Shown here: one piece after another, positions 1-10,520 of the stretch
Layout: each line of letters begins with the position of its first letter
How positions within the stretch are numbered: the stretch's first letter is position 1
Source: Baylisascaris procyonis
Lineage: Eukaryota; Nematoda; Chromadorea; Rhabditida; Ascarididae
Reading direction: 5' to 3'
NCBI GenBank assembly: GCA_037389465.1
Contig: JAZARR010000214.1
Span: 6,611,001-6,675,000 of the forward strand
Length of the DNA stretch: 64,000 nt
Notes under the pieces: model-generated
The model's database searches: none
What the model was told of the DNA's origin: nothing
The model's input: only the letters and a program-made list of their open reading frames with translations
Translations under genes and position numbers: made by a program

Positions 1-865
1 CAAGCATGGATGTTAAGAAAGAACAAAAAACAAAATCAGGTTTTCCACACATAAGTACTCTATTCCATTCAAATTCGAAATTTTCTATTATTTCCTTCAC
101 AGATTTTATTGCTGTGAAACGATTTTAAGCATAATTCAACGAAATATGCGCAGAGCGAACGAGGGAGAGGAGATCTCTTGCAAGATGAGGAGATAAGCCC
201 TAGTACTTATATTTAACGGGACATCAAGCCAACTTTTAATTCTTTCATTCAAGATGGAAGATTCTGGCGAAAGTTTGTTGATTTTAGTTGATATGTGAAC
301 GATAACCAAATGCCCCGTATCCATAATCCCCAACTAGCCATTGAACCATTCCCTGTCTGCTAGTGGAATTTCTGAACCCTTTCTAGATGCCCATATTTAG
401 GGGTGAATGCAGTCTTCATCCTTTATCGTGTATGTTTTGTATAGAGTTTGCTGTTGATAGTATGGCTACTAATGTCTACATTTTGTAAGCGAAGGAACTT
501 TTAAGTGAACGATTGGATGCGCACAATGTTCAGCATGACTTTTCTATTACTCAAATTCTGAATTATTTATTATTAGTTTCTTCTGATCGACTCTGAGACC
601 ATCGAATTATCGAATAAACGTTATATGTAGCTATAGTATTCAAATATATTAAGTTGTGGATTTTATTCCGGAAGATGAAAGAATTTTATTGGGAGGAATG
701 CCCTTTAATGTCATTTGATGTTTGATAGTGTGAATAAAAATTCACTTCTGTTATGTGTTTGGTCATTCTTTTTTTTCTTTTTTTTGTTAGTGATGGATAT
801 GGACAATATTTTTCAAAGAGGTTTACATATTGCGATCTCAAAGATGTGTATCGCATAATTTGCAG
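1..865. other. 5' flank, no supported exon
   Basis: AT-rich sequence upstream of the first recognised exon of the Btz-like gene. That exon opens in mid-frame without a start codon, so at least one earlier exon must lie here or left of the window. I could not place one. Open stretches on both strands (for example 753-865 plus, 136-333 minus) are short, and I recognise nothing in them. Confidence 0.4.
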
Positions 866-900
866 GTACATCAACGGGCAACGTTTTATCGTCTTCATCG
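866..900 (+). CDS. Btz-like gene, first recognised exon (35 nt)
   Basis: Bounded by TTTGCAG before and GTAAGT after. In the frame that reaches the Btz domain it reads VHQRATFYRLHR across the next junction, with a stop just upstream, so the acceptor at 865 is needed. It has no ATG. It could be coding or 5' untranslated. Confidence 0.4.
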
Positions 901-3900
901 GTAAGTATGCATTCCTTACTTATATTGGAAGCTTGAAACAGAAATCCATAAATTCAATACCTGATCATAAGCTTATTGATACAATTACATGTTATTTCTA
1001 GGGTGGGAAAGGCGGAGGGAAGACGAAGAGAAAAAATTATTTTTGTTGAATAAATTTATTTTTACTACTATACCATATAAACAAGGGTATACGGCTTAAA
1101 AACATTTGTGATCGGGAAAGTTAGCAAAATGCTGCGTCGATTCGACGTCTCGCTCTAATCTTTTTTCAATCTTTCTTAGGGGATAACGGTCAAATGATTT
1201 TTATAGAGGTATTTGTGAATTAGAGTTATTTCTCGCAGATTTTTTTATGAAAATGTCTCATTTAGAACTGCAGTTTCGTTCTTATATAAGGATCGTAAAT
1301 TCGAACATGATTTTATTCATGTTGTTGCTCTCTCAAAACTAATAATACGAGGCACTGTTTTATTATCAAGGCTAATGCAATATCATTTATTATCTATTGC
1401 CTTTAAAAAATATTAGCATAGTACTATCCTTTCATTTTCAGCCGTGGGTTTGGCAATTTTTCTTCAATATTTAATAGGAATTTGAATGTTGTTTTTTATT
1501 TTTCGACTAATTTAAATCCCTTTTAAGTTCCTAAACACTATCAACAAATTGCTTTCAGTAGGGAAATGGCACGAAGCAAGTTTTCATTGATTGTTTATTT
1601 CTTCGATGAAATAAGCATATATAGAGATTTCGGATGGGATTATTGCTTATATGAACAAGCGTTCGATTGCAGCATATTCCACAGAACGGTGGTTTTCGTG
1701 TAGGATTTGGCAGGGCGACGACCTTCGATCGCTTCTACAGATCACTAAGCGGGTTGGATTTCTGTTATATCATTTTTTTGTGATCTCATTTTCTACATAA
1801 ATTCGATTATTTGAACTTATGAACATCTATCGATGATTGTTACATTAAATATTATGGCTATTTTTGTTCTTTGTTTTTTATTATTATTTGCAATTGTTTT
1901 TAAATCACATTCATGATCGTTTTTGAGGCAATTTAATGACGTCTAAATATTTGCATCAATATGCCACTACGCCTTTATCTTTCTAATTCATCCATCTCCC
2001 TTTCAGTTCACTTAAATGATCCTTTGGGTATGGGTATCGTCCATGGGAATTGCATCGTATGGATTGATATGATCACTTCCGATCCTTCAATTATACCTTA
2101 ATGTTGACTAATTTAGATTACGAACAATAATCTTTGATGTTCACAGTCAGAGTACAAACTTATGGTGTGCAGCACTTTTAAGTACATCGAATGGCACTCA
2201 TATGAAGCGTTCTTAGGAAGAAAGTTTTGAACGAAACATTTGGAATATTTCTAGATGGCTGTTATACGATACTGCTCGCATTTTCTAGAATGAATTTGAA
2301 TTGAAGTTCGATTGATCCATCATTGATAACTGCTCTTGAATCGCCTTTTTGTTGTAATTTTTACACCTTTATCAGGTTATTAGCAGACAAATATGAATTT
2401 TCACAGATATTTTTTATGATGGATACATGCATTGGCTTGCTAAAAATGCAAAAACGAAAGAAAAGGAAATATTAACGGCTGTATTGCTTAATGTTTTTTT
2501 TTTTTTTTTTTTTTGATGTTCTGTTCGCAAGCGTCTCTTTCAGTGGATTCGGAGCTCGTCAAGGGTAAGTGGAGCAGAACGCAGGTTTCAACTATTTCTC
2601 GTGTTATGGAGCTTTAAACGCTTATCACTCGTTCGGACTCACGGTGCGTATTTTCTTCTCAAGACCCGTTTGTTCTCTTTATGGAGACATAAAAAACGAC
2701 TAACAGAGCGTCAAATCGATATCACTTTGGCAGCTGATCAAGAATTTTTGATTGATATCAATTTATGATATTTCCAGAAGAGAATTGCTTCGTCGCGCTC
2801 CAGGCTTTGCATCACGACGTCTCGCCGGAGTTCGCGACGCTATGGATGGTCGAAACTCGTTCGGTAAGCTTCAATTCAACTTCCTCTTTGTATCATCTCG
2901 CCGAAATTAATTTCTTCTCATCTTAGCTATTAATGTTCACCTTCTTGTTGCTGTCTTAGACGCTTGAAGCATTTGTTGTATTCATATTGAAGAATTCATG
3001 CTCATCACATTTCGTACTTTTTACCCTCCACTCATTGAATTATTTGACGAAACTATTGCACCGTATATAGTAGGTTACGGTTTCTGCTGTATTACTGCAT
3101 AGCTTGAGCGTAGCTCATTTCGAAGCATTTTGCGGCAACATTTTGGCGATTTGTCCAGCTTTATAGCTTCTAGTTTACAGCTAAAAGCTATAAAGCTGGA
3201 CAAATCTGCGTTCCTATAAGTATTACTCACTTAATCGTAAAGGAAGAAATGGGATGTGGGGAATGCTTACAAATGAGCCACATTTGCTTATGTTGGCGAA
3301 GGTTAAAACTCTCTTATATAATACAAGGTCTGAGAGGTTTTTGCTTTCTGTTATTTCAATGTTGGACTTTGTGATTGTTTTTTTTTTTCTTGAAGGAAGA
3401 AACAAGCGTGAAGAGGTTCAACGAGTCGAGCAAAGAAGAAAAGGAGTCGAGGACACCGATAAACCTGTTATGAATCTTTTCGATCCATGTAAAGTGCCAA
3501 CAGGCAAATCATATTTTACGGTACGATATTTCTGTGTTTGCTGAATTATTTTGTTCGGTTTCATTTGAAATCGCCGTCTTGATTCCTCATTGCAAGACTC
3601 GATGCAAAGTCCTTTGGGACTTGCTGACTTAAAAAATGTTATTTGAGAAGTTTACATCTGAAACCTGCATTCAAAAGATCGAAATAGACAATTTCATGCA
3701 GTCGTTGTTTTCGTTATTTGTCAGTTGAAGTTTCGCTATCGAAATATGTTGGTAAATTCTTTTGAAATGGGTAATCATTGGTGAGGATGCATCGAAATTT
3801 TTGTTGAGTAACCAACGCAACCTATTCGCGTTGCATATTTGGATTACAGGTGGTCACAGTTGACGACACGTAAAACAGATGCATCGATGTTGTTGAGCGG

Positions 3901-5156
3901 CTTGCATGACTGTGCATTTTTTGATGGATGGGAAATAAAATATCGTTAAAAGTTATGCTGTATAGTTGTTTTCCTTATTTTTATGTTGCATAAATCTCGA
4001 CAAATCTGCATGACATCAACTGAGTGATATTCGTATCGATACTGTGGAAAAGTTGAGTTGACCACCGTGGATGTAAGTCGATGATCACATGCGGTATATG
4101 CTGTAGAAGGCGTTGACTTACATATACGCATATATTATTAGAAACTCTTCTTTGAAGCACGACGACCGCAGTTCCAAACCAGTACGAGCTCGAATTACGC
4201 GATATTCGGATGGTGCGATACATCAAGGGAAGAACGATCGAGCTCCGGTTGGATGGCGAAATGTAGTGCAGGTTTTATTGTCTCTTTTGATTTGTAGGCG
4301 CTTTGCCGTTGCTCCTCTTGCCCTTATCACCCATATCAGTGATTTAATACTCCTTTACACTCCATCACTGGATTACGAAAGGAATCTTATAAAATAACCG
4401 GAAGATTGATGTGATCAACGCAGCACTTTTTGTGGTTACAACGTTCTTTCTGTTTTGTAGATTGATCAAGTGGTTGTGTTTGAATAGGTAGAATACTTTC
4501 GCTGATTGCACTATCTGAATTTTGGTGGGTGTAGTCTTGAACAGAACAAAGATTGTTCGTATGTAGTATGGTGGGATTAGAATTGCAAAATAATACTGCA
4601 GTTAAGGTGGAAAATTGGAGAATTTTTTGGTCGTGAAATAACAAATTTTATTCAACCATCGCATATGACAAGAAAATTTCTTTGCTTTTTTTTCTTGATT
4701 GCTTGGGATTGGTCCGATGAAACTTTTGATTTGGGCCCAAAAATATTGTTTGAATTTTTCATTCTCACTCCACGAACTTAAGCCCCAACTGTGGTAATGA
4801 TTGAGACTGTTTGCGGAGTGTTGTGAAACCCGTGAAAGAATACCATTTCGGCTTTATTACTTTTTTGTTTAAGTTTACCATTGAATTAAACTGATCTTTT
4901 GGGTGTTTATTTGCCAATGACCATATGATGAGATGTTGTTGTTGAGGTCCGTGATTATGGAAGAGGTGAGCGTGATTATGCCGATACAATATCGCGTGGG
5001 GATTCACGACGAGGTGCGTCATATTCAGATGGTTATGGAAGGCGTAGACAAGAGACAACGGGCGCCGATGGTGTGTGGAAACACGATTTATTCGATGATG
5101 GAGATATAACCTCAGGTGACGAGCAAGGCACTAGTGAAAGTCATGAGCACAATTAA
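866..5156 (+). CDS. Btz/SELOR-domain protein (CASC3/Barentsz-like), 5' incomplete
   Basis: Six plus-strand exons (866-900, 2544-2564, 2778-2863, 3396-3520, 4158-4271, 4947-5156) join in one frame to give 196 residues and a TAA stop. The C-terminal half carries the two hallmarks of the Btz domain of CASC3/Barentsz: an aromatic-plus-HDDR stretch (VPTGKSYFTHDDR) and, about 75 residues on, a WKHDLF block. In known Btz proteins these two segments clamp eIF4A-III and stack on RNA in the exon junction complex, which acts in mRNA localisation and decay. The middle is Arg/Gly/Asp-rich with YSDG repeats. Human CASC3 has only about 30 residues between the two blocks, so the spacer here is long. The protein ends soon after the WKHDLF block, unlike the long human C-terminus. 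The start is unknown: the first in-frame ATG is in exon 3. The family call is from recalled motifs, not a search. Confidence 0.6.
2494..2513. repeat. poly-T tract
   Basis: A run of about 19 T in the intron just upstream of the 21-nt microexon. It may strengthen that acceptor as an extended pyrimidine tract, or be the relic of a retrotransposed A-tail. Confidence 0.6.
2544..2564 (+). CDS. Btz-like gene, 21-nt microexon
   Basis: A seven-codon microexon between CTCTTTCAG and GTAAGT. In frame it adds residues GFGARQG, and its length, a multiple of three, keeps the flanking phases compatible whether it is included or skipped. Confidence 0.45.
2778..2863 (+). CDS. Btz-like gene, Arg-rich exon
   Basis: Flanked by ATTTCCAG and GTAAGC. 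It encodes an Arg-rich stretch (RELLRRAPGFASRRLAG) and ends in phase 1, exactly what the next exon needs. It contains the first in-frame ATG (DAMDG). The two other forward frames are also open, and one of them is Ser/Arg-rich. Confidence 0.5.
3148..3206. repeat. perfect 22-bp inverted repeat, intronic hairpin
   Basis: Arms 3148-3169 and 3185-3206 are exact reverse complements (left arm starts GATTTGTCCAGC), with a 15-nt spacer. It lies in the 532-nt intron before exon 3396-3520 of the Btz-like gene, so it would be transcribed as a perfect RNA hairpin. Confidence 0.9.
3396..3520 (+). CDS. Btz-like gene, exon with first Btz block
   Basis: Acceptor CTTGAAG after a poly-T tract, donor ACG|GTACGA. 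It encodes a charged lead-in (KREEVQRVEQRRKG), then MNLFDPCKVPTGKSYFT, the left half of the conserved aromatic-HDDR block, and ends in phase 0. Confidence 0.65.
4158..4271 (+). CDS. Btz-like gene, exon starting at HDDR
   Basis: The acceptor is placed at TTTGAAG (4157), not at TATTAG (4141), because only this choice joins SYFT to HDDR in frame. It encodes an Arg/Asp-rich region with YSDG and PVGWRN and ends at GTGCAG|GT in phase 0. Confidence 0.6.
4947..5156 (+). CDS. Btz-like gene, last exon with WKHDLF block
   Basis: Acceptor GTTGTTGAG, 70 codons ending in TAA. It begins with an Arg/Gly/Tyr-rich stretch (RDYGRGERDY), reaches the WKHDLF eIF4A-III-contact block about 25 codons before the stop, then an acidic tail (DDGDITSGDEQG). 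Confidence 0.65.
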   Translation, partial: VRDYGRGERDYADTISRGDSRRGASYSDGYGRRRQETTGADGVWKHDLFDDGDITSGDEQGTSESHEHN

Positions 5157-6852
5157 TTTTCGTTTGAGTCGTTACTTCGAAATATTGTAACAGAATCCAT
5201 GCATCTACCTAATTATGAAAGGTGGGACGTTGAAATTGAACCAGTTAGGTTGTGTTTACACCACGTTCATTCAGTATATGAGTGTTATTTGGTATATTAT
5301 TATGATCAGCCATTTGCGGCTGCTATTGCTCTAGTAGACTCGTCATCTGCACAAGCGCGTTTATCAACGTCGATTCAGAAATTATTTTCACTCTTCTTTC
5401 ATTGGCTTCCAGATAGTTTCTTTAATATTGCCTCGAGAACTGCATCTTCTTGATACCATGAAATTTGTTTTAGTGTACTTTTTTTTCTCAATAAGTCAAC
5501 GTTTTTTCTATATGTGCTTAGGTAAACGTGTATATCTGTCTGTATGGGAGGTTCAACCTAGAAACCGCAAGTAATTACGTTGCTGATTTTATTTGACTGC
5601 ATAGGATGACCCACCTAATCGTCGTTTCATTATCGTTTAATGCGATCGTTGTTCTATAAAAGTTGTCATAAAATTTATATTCATTTTTCATCAACAACCG
5701 ATCGCATTTAGCTGAGTAGAGAACTCTTGATTAAGGATTTGTTTGATCGCTTTTGTTATTAAGCATCTTGTGAATATTTATGTCCGAATATTGAACGTCG
5801 ACTCGTTTGATGGACATACTTCCTTCGAATCGGTAAATTAATCAATATATTTTGCGGTTTTCTTGATTCGATAAGGTAGAGCAATCTGAGATTAAGCTTG
5901 GATATGTGTTCGAAATAGGTACATGAAAGTTTCGATGTTTTATCTTTATATTTTTAATTTGTTATTATTCGATTGTCATATATTATTGAAAATGAGTTGC
6001 ATCATGTAAGCTGAATTATTCTCAAACAATCACCCATTGGCTGATCTGCCGCATTTCCATTTGACCGATTGTTGTCGTTGTATTGGATGAAAAATTTCTA
6101 CTTTTGAAATATCGTATATATTTTGCAAATGATTTAATACAATCCGTCAATAAGAGTCTATTTCAGTGAACAGTTCGAGATTTTTTGCAGTGTTATTATT
6201 ATTGTTGTGACATTTATCATTACTTCGATTACTGAGATTTTTTATTTGAAATAAGTGAGATGGCAGATATTTCAACTGTTTTTTTAAAATGTTATTTAAA
6301 TTATGCAGTTCATATAGCTATCGTCATTGTATTTGAAAGAAATGAAGCAATTTCATTATTTTTTAAAGGGATTGCCAATTGCATTTTTTTCCCCGCATAA
6401 AATGTTTTTCTTAGTTAATGTTGATATATATGGATGATGTTGCCGTATCATATTATAAATTTACTGCTTACTCTTGCTACATCTTCACTTTTGTGGTATG
6501 CTTATCAGCTGAGCACAACAGACAACAATTCACAATGAAGCATATGCACTTAGATGGATTAACGTTATAGTCCTACTATGCAAATTCATAGATTCAGTAG
6601 TGGTAGATTCGGGATTACTGGAGATTTCAATTTTTTGGACTTCTGAAAGGGGGGGGGGGTTATTGTTTCGCTTCTTTCTGTAAAGCGCGATTTTCATAAG
6701 AACAACGGTGCTATGGCTAAACGGTCAAATTTCGAAAAGATTTCCTGCATGGTAGTTTTTACTGACTACCGAGACGGCCTTGACAAATGCCTCTAACTTC
6801 TAATAGCATCGCATGCGCACGGTTCAGCGATTAAACTCGAAGAGTGAGCATT

Positions 6853-6863
6853 ATATAAATAAA

Positions 6864-6946
<83 letters not shown>
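6853..6946. repeat. compound (AAAT)n-(TA)n microsatellite
   Basis: About ten AAAT-type units pass directly into about 25 TA units. Likely length-variable between individuals. Confidence 0.95.
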
Positions 6947-6949
<3 letters not shown>

Positions 6950-7582
6950 TTCATGACGCTCTTGAGACGAAAGGTAGGATCCTCAAAAGCTTTTGTAACA
7001 AACTCGTTTTTTGCAAATTAGTATGGAGTATTATGATCGAAAAAGGCTTTGTAGAAGTAGTCGACGCCCAAGCAAAGGATAGAGTGACTGCGTGAGCGTA
7101 AATTGAGAATGCGCTATTTTGGGCGGGATTTGTGATTTAGTCTACGGGGTCGCAACAAACCGAAAACATAAGGCAAGTGCTGTAATCAAATTCAAAGGCT
7201 GTTCTTTATAAAGCTCTGATCTACGTTGCCATGTATTTTTCTCGCAAGTTTGCATAAAATAGATAGAGCCGTACACTTATGACGTATAGCTTTATATTGC
7301 AAGACTTTTTGATGTTCTATGCACATTAGTTTCTTTACGCATCTCTCGCATGGTGGAATAACTATTTGGCGTTTTTTCTTTTTGAGATAATCCATGGCAC
7401 ATTTTCAATGTTGTTGATTTATTATGGATAATTATGATTGTTGTTGGTTTTTTCGAGTATTGCGACCTCCATTGAATTTTGCTTCCGCTGAGGAACACAC
7501 CTTATTCACTTTTTCGTATATTTAATTGAGTATAGCAAATAAATAAAACAGATTGACTTTATAAGTGGAATTGTTACTGAGG

Positions 7583-7616
7583 TATATATATATGTATATA
7601 TATATATATATATATT
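7583..7616. repeat. TA microsatellite
   Basis: About 17 TA units with a single TG interruption. Confidence 0.9.
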
Positions 7617-8251
7617 TCACTGCAATGCAAAGGTGTAGAAGAGGGCTATCTTGTTGCAATTGCGGAGAAATTTCATTTTTTGAGTAATATGAATTCCTTA
7701 GTTCACATATCTTTTCACGTAAAAGCGATTTATTTTTTCGCCAAAGAAAAAATAAATAATTCATCACTGATAATTGGTTCCCGTATGTACAAAGACAATA
7801 TTTAATCTCTCGCAAATATAATAGAAGTAGCTGAGCAAGAACATCGAAAATAAGCTGAAGAGTTCGGGAATCATCGAATTTCATACTAAATTTTTAGTAA
7901 TATTTGAAAATCTTCGTGGGAATTCCATCCGAACCGAATTCAAATAATTGATGTCATATAAAAGGTAAATTGTGATATATGGCTAAATTAGCACTAACAA
8001 ATCAGTAGGCAATTGAACATAGCAAATTGTCTGATCACAATGGATGTCACAAATGGTATTATGCATCGCGTTTTCTATTTCATAAAAAAAAGGCCAATAT
8101 CACTGTGAAGGAATGTTAATGAAATATTTATTTATTTTTCTTGAAATTCTAAGAGTTATTACAATCGTATATATGCAATCTTTTATGCTTTCAGTAGATT
8201 GCCTTCAATAAATTGTTGATCGTTCGCCATCGAAATGAATCGCACTTGAAA

Positions 8252-8313
8252 CTATGAGATATCCTTGTTGAAAAGATTTTGCATCACTTCGAACATCCCT
8301 GTAGACGTATTCT
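8252..8313 (-). CDS. unknown disordered protein, last exon
   Basis: Twenty codons including the TAG stop, after a consensus AAATTTCAG acceptor. It encodes QNTSTGMFEVMQNLFNKDIS, a short possibly amphipathic tail. Confidence 0.5.
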
Positions 8314-9125
8314 CTGAAATTTAACTTCATAACGCAACATTGACGTTAAATTGATTTTGCAAACAAAAATAAATATAACCAGCTTGGCTATCAATTGTTT
8401 TGTAGCCACTTTGCGTGAATAACTCTTGATTTAAAAAAAAGTTTATTGCACTTACGATTTAGTTGACGGCAATAAATAGAGTCATGTGATTTCTTAGTCA
8501 AGAGAGACATTTCTTCGCTCAAAACTACCATAACGTTGAGAAACTAGTTATAGTGTTGTGATGCTTTCTTTCTATCAACGCCGATGTGAAGTGAAGTATG
8601 GCATGATGTGAAACGTTAGCGAGCCACCCATTACATTCATCTGTAAATGAGTGAAGGCGTTTTGCAAAAAAAAAGAAAGAACTCACGAAGAAAATTCTTG
8701 GTAGCGTGGAATTGTGGTGTATGTGGATGACGTTCAAGGTGTGCATGATGATGGTCGAAACCCGACAGGCTTTGAATAACGGTTGGTAGCGATGATGAGC
8801 GCACTCGATTGTTGGCTGACCCGTAGATGTCGAAGTTAGGCTTTGACCATTCCGTACTGGAGTTAGAGCGATGGGTAGGCGGATGATTAGAAATAGCTGG
8901 CCCAGAAGATGCGGTCGTGGACTTCTTGTCGAATTTCAGACGATTCTTTTCGTCGTTCATGATGCCATTCTTATCATTGAGATTCGTTGCGACTTCAACA
9001 TCTTTGTCTCGTGAAAGGAACATCTGGCCAATAAACGATCGCTTCCGAGGTGCTTCGCTTGCGACCACATTGCGATGATGGCGGCTATGTGTCATATTAC
9101 TCATCAGTGGGAAACTTGCCATATC
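8252..9125 (-). CDS. unknown disordered protein, 165 aa, two exons
   Basis: The first exon (9125-8687) has acceptor TTTTTAAG and an ATG at 9122, then 145 codons; donor TTC|GTGAGT. The second (8313-8252) has acceptor AAATTTCAG and ends in TAG. The phases fit exactly (1 then 2). The protein is polar and His/Ser/Asn-rich: SRHHRNV near residue 13, KRSFIGQMFLSRDKD near 27-41, STEWSKPNFDIYGS near 85-98, RVRSSSLPTV near 103-112, FDHHHAHLERHPH near 119-131, and a hydrophobic end (GMFEVMQNLFNKDIS). RSSSLP fits the mode-1 14-3-3 consensus RSxSxP. There is no signal peptide or membrane segment. I do not recognise the family. An acceptor 3 nt before the ATG means a 5' untranslated or coding exon must lie upstream. 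Exon reality is supported by the clean splice phase and the lower AT content than the flanks. Confidence 0.55.
8687..9125 (-). CDS. unknown disordered protein, exon with ATG
   Basis: The long exon of the two-exon gene. ATG at 9122-9120, three bases after the AG acceptor. It holds all recognisable motifs (KRSFIGQMF, WSKPNFDIYG, RSSSLP, His cluster). Confidence 0.55.
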
Positions 9126-10179
9126 CTTAAAAAAATTATGACCTGACTTTGGAATCGATAATTTTGACGAATCTCGGATGGAGTGTTATTTTTATTTTTA
9201 TTAAAATTTGCAAATAATTCAAATGCGAATTAAGTTACTTCTTTATGAGGTGGGTATTTCCGGTTGAAAACAGCACATAAAGAATGACTCTTCAAAAGAT
9301 CTTTGGATGGGTTAGAAATTTGAACGTTTCAACTCGATTAAATTAACATATTCGTTTAGCAATTTCTTAGGGATTTTCTCTAATTTCTATCTTTATTAAA
9401 CTTTATTACAATTATCTCATTTATTACATTTTTCCAGTCTCTAAAATTTCATCTCAATTGATTTAGTTTTCTTTTTCAAAATTTATATTCGATTACGCTG
9501 CAAAAATAAAGTTATATTGGGAGAATATTGTCGTATGATATGATTTTCGACTAGAAAATGCATTTTGCATAAATTTCAATTGTATTATTTCTTTTGTATA
9601 AAAATTAAAAAAAAAATAAACGAGGAAAATAATATTGAGTGATATTACTTTTGATGTATTTATTAGAGATAGGCGTTGATTGCCGTCAATAAAATGAACT
9701 TCGGCGAATTGTGCAATTGAAACAGCGTTGATGTTGATTGTTCGTCTCGATGATGAGCTAGAGAATTTGAAGAATCGTAGAATATGTTTTGAGTGCAGTA
9801 TCACGTCGTACAGTTAACTCACAAACTCCAAAACATATAACGGACAATGATGTCCAATCCGTATTAATTGAAAGCGTTGGTGTTGGTGAGTGAGCGTATG
9901 AGTTCAATTCAGATTTAACTCGATCAGCATAAACTAGCATAGTATACGTGCAAATTAATTGCCATAAAGCGAGAGTGGCGCAGCACTTATGAATAGTGTG
10001 CTTTTTGTTTTCACTATGTTTTGTCGTTGAGACTTAACTTCCCACTCGGCGACAGATACAACACTCCCGAATACTCGATAAGCCTTCTGAAGTTAGCCGA
10101 TCACAACGAATATCAAGTAGGTCAATTAATAGCAGAGTGAAGCAAAGTTATCAACACCTGCTGGAATACCACGTAGAAT

Positions 10180-10520
10180 GATCGTACTCAGCGTGCATGC
10201 CCTCGTTTTATAATCATCTGTTGGGGCGTGGTCTTCTTGAACTTGCGTGCATGCCGGCTGGGAAATGTTTGTTTGTATGGCGGCGGCGGCAATAGTGGGG
10301 GTTCAGGGGGTTCCCCACTGATCACACAAGAGAGAGCAAAGAGATAAAGGACGTTCCCTTCCCTTGGGATGGCCCGAATCATCGATTTCTGATCGTCTGT
10401 CGTTATCGCTGCTCAAGATCGAGCGTTCATTTTTCATGATCCGTCGATACCTACATTTTGCTATCTCTTCACCGATTGTCACCGATTGTACAACATTTCG
10501 CTTCGTGCTCACCGATTACC
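10180..10520 (-). promoter_or_regulatory. GC-rich patch, possible promoter or 5' exon
   Basis: Clearly richer in GC than its surroundings. Two minus-strand frames are open here: one is Pro-rich (PPEPPLLPPPPYKQTFPS), the other holds a Ser/Asp-rich stretch (SILSSDNDRRSEIDDSGHP). I found no donor that joins either cleanly to the ATG exon at 9125. It may be a 5' exon or promoter of the unknown minus-strand gene. Confidence 0.3.
10470..10517. promoter_or_regulatory. three CACCGATT boxes
   Basis: CACCGATT occurs at 10470, 10480 and 10510, all in the same orientation, at spacings of 10 and 30 bp. Helical phasing of this kind suggests a protein-binding array, but it could be a decayed short tandem repeat. 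Confidence 0.35.

Larger units (their letters stand above)
5157..8251. other. intergenic stretch, no gene recognised
   Basis: AT-rich sequence between the Btz-like gene and the end of the minus-strand gene at 8252. It holds a G10 run near 6650-6659 and two microsatellites (6853-6946 and 7583-7616). Open frames up to 120 codons occur (7522-7884, minus) but are low-complexity and run through the TA repeat; I do not regard them as genes. Confidence 0.5.

Noticed and set aside
793..900. Longer exon in the frame DGYGQYFSKRFTYCDLK
   Set aside because: Open through the next two exons, but the frame meets a stop in the 3396-3520 exon and cannot reach the Btz blocks with the simple splice sites.
4142..4157. 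Alternative acceptor TATTAG at 4141 in the Btz-like gene
   Set aside because: It shifts the frame relative to the preceding phase-0 donor; the TTTGAAG acceptor restores SYFT-HDDR.
7522..7884. 120-codon minus-strand open frame
   Set aside because: It runs through a TA microsatellite (poly YI), has no family similarity and no good splice or start context.
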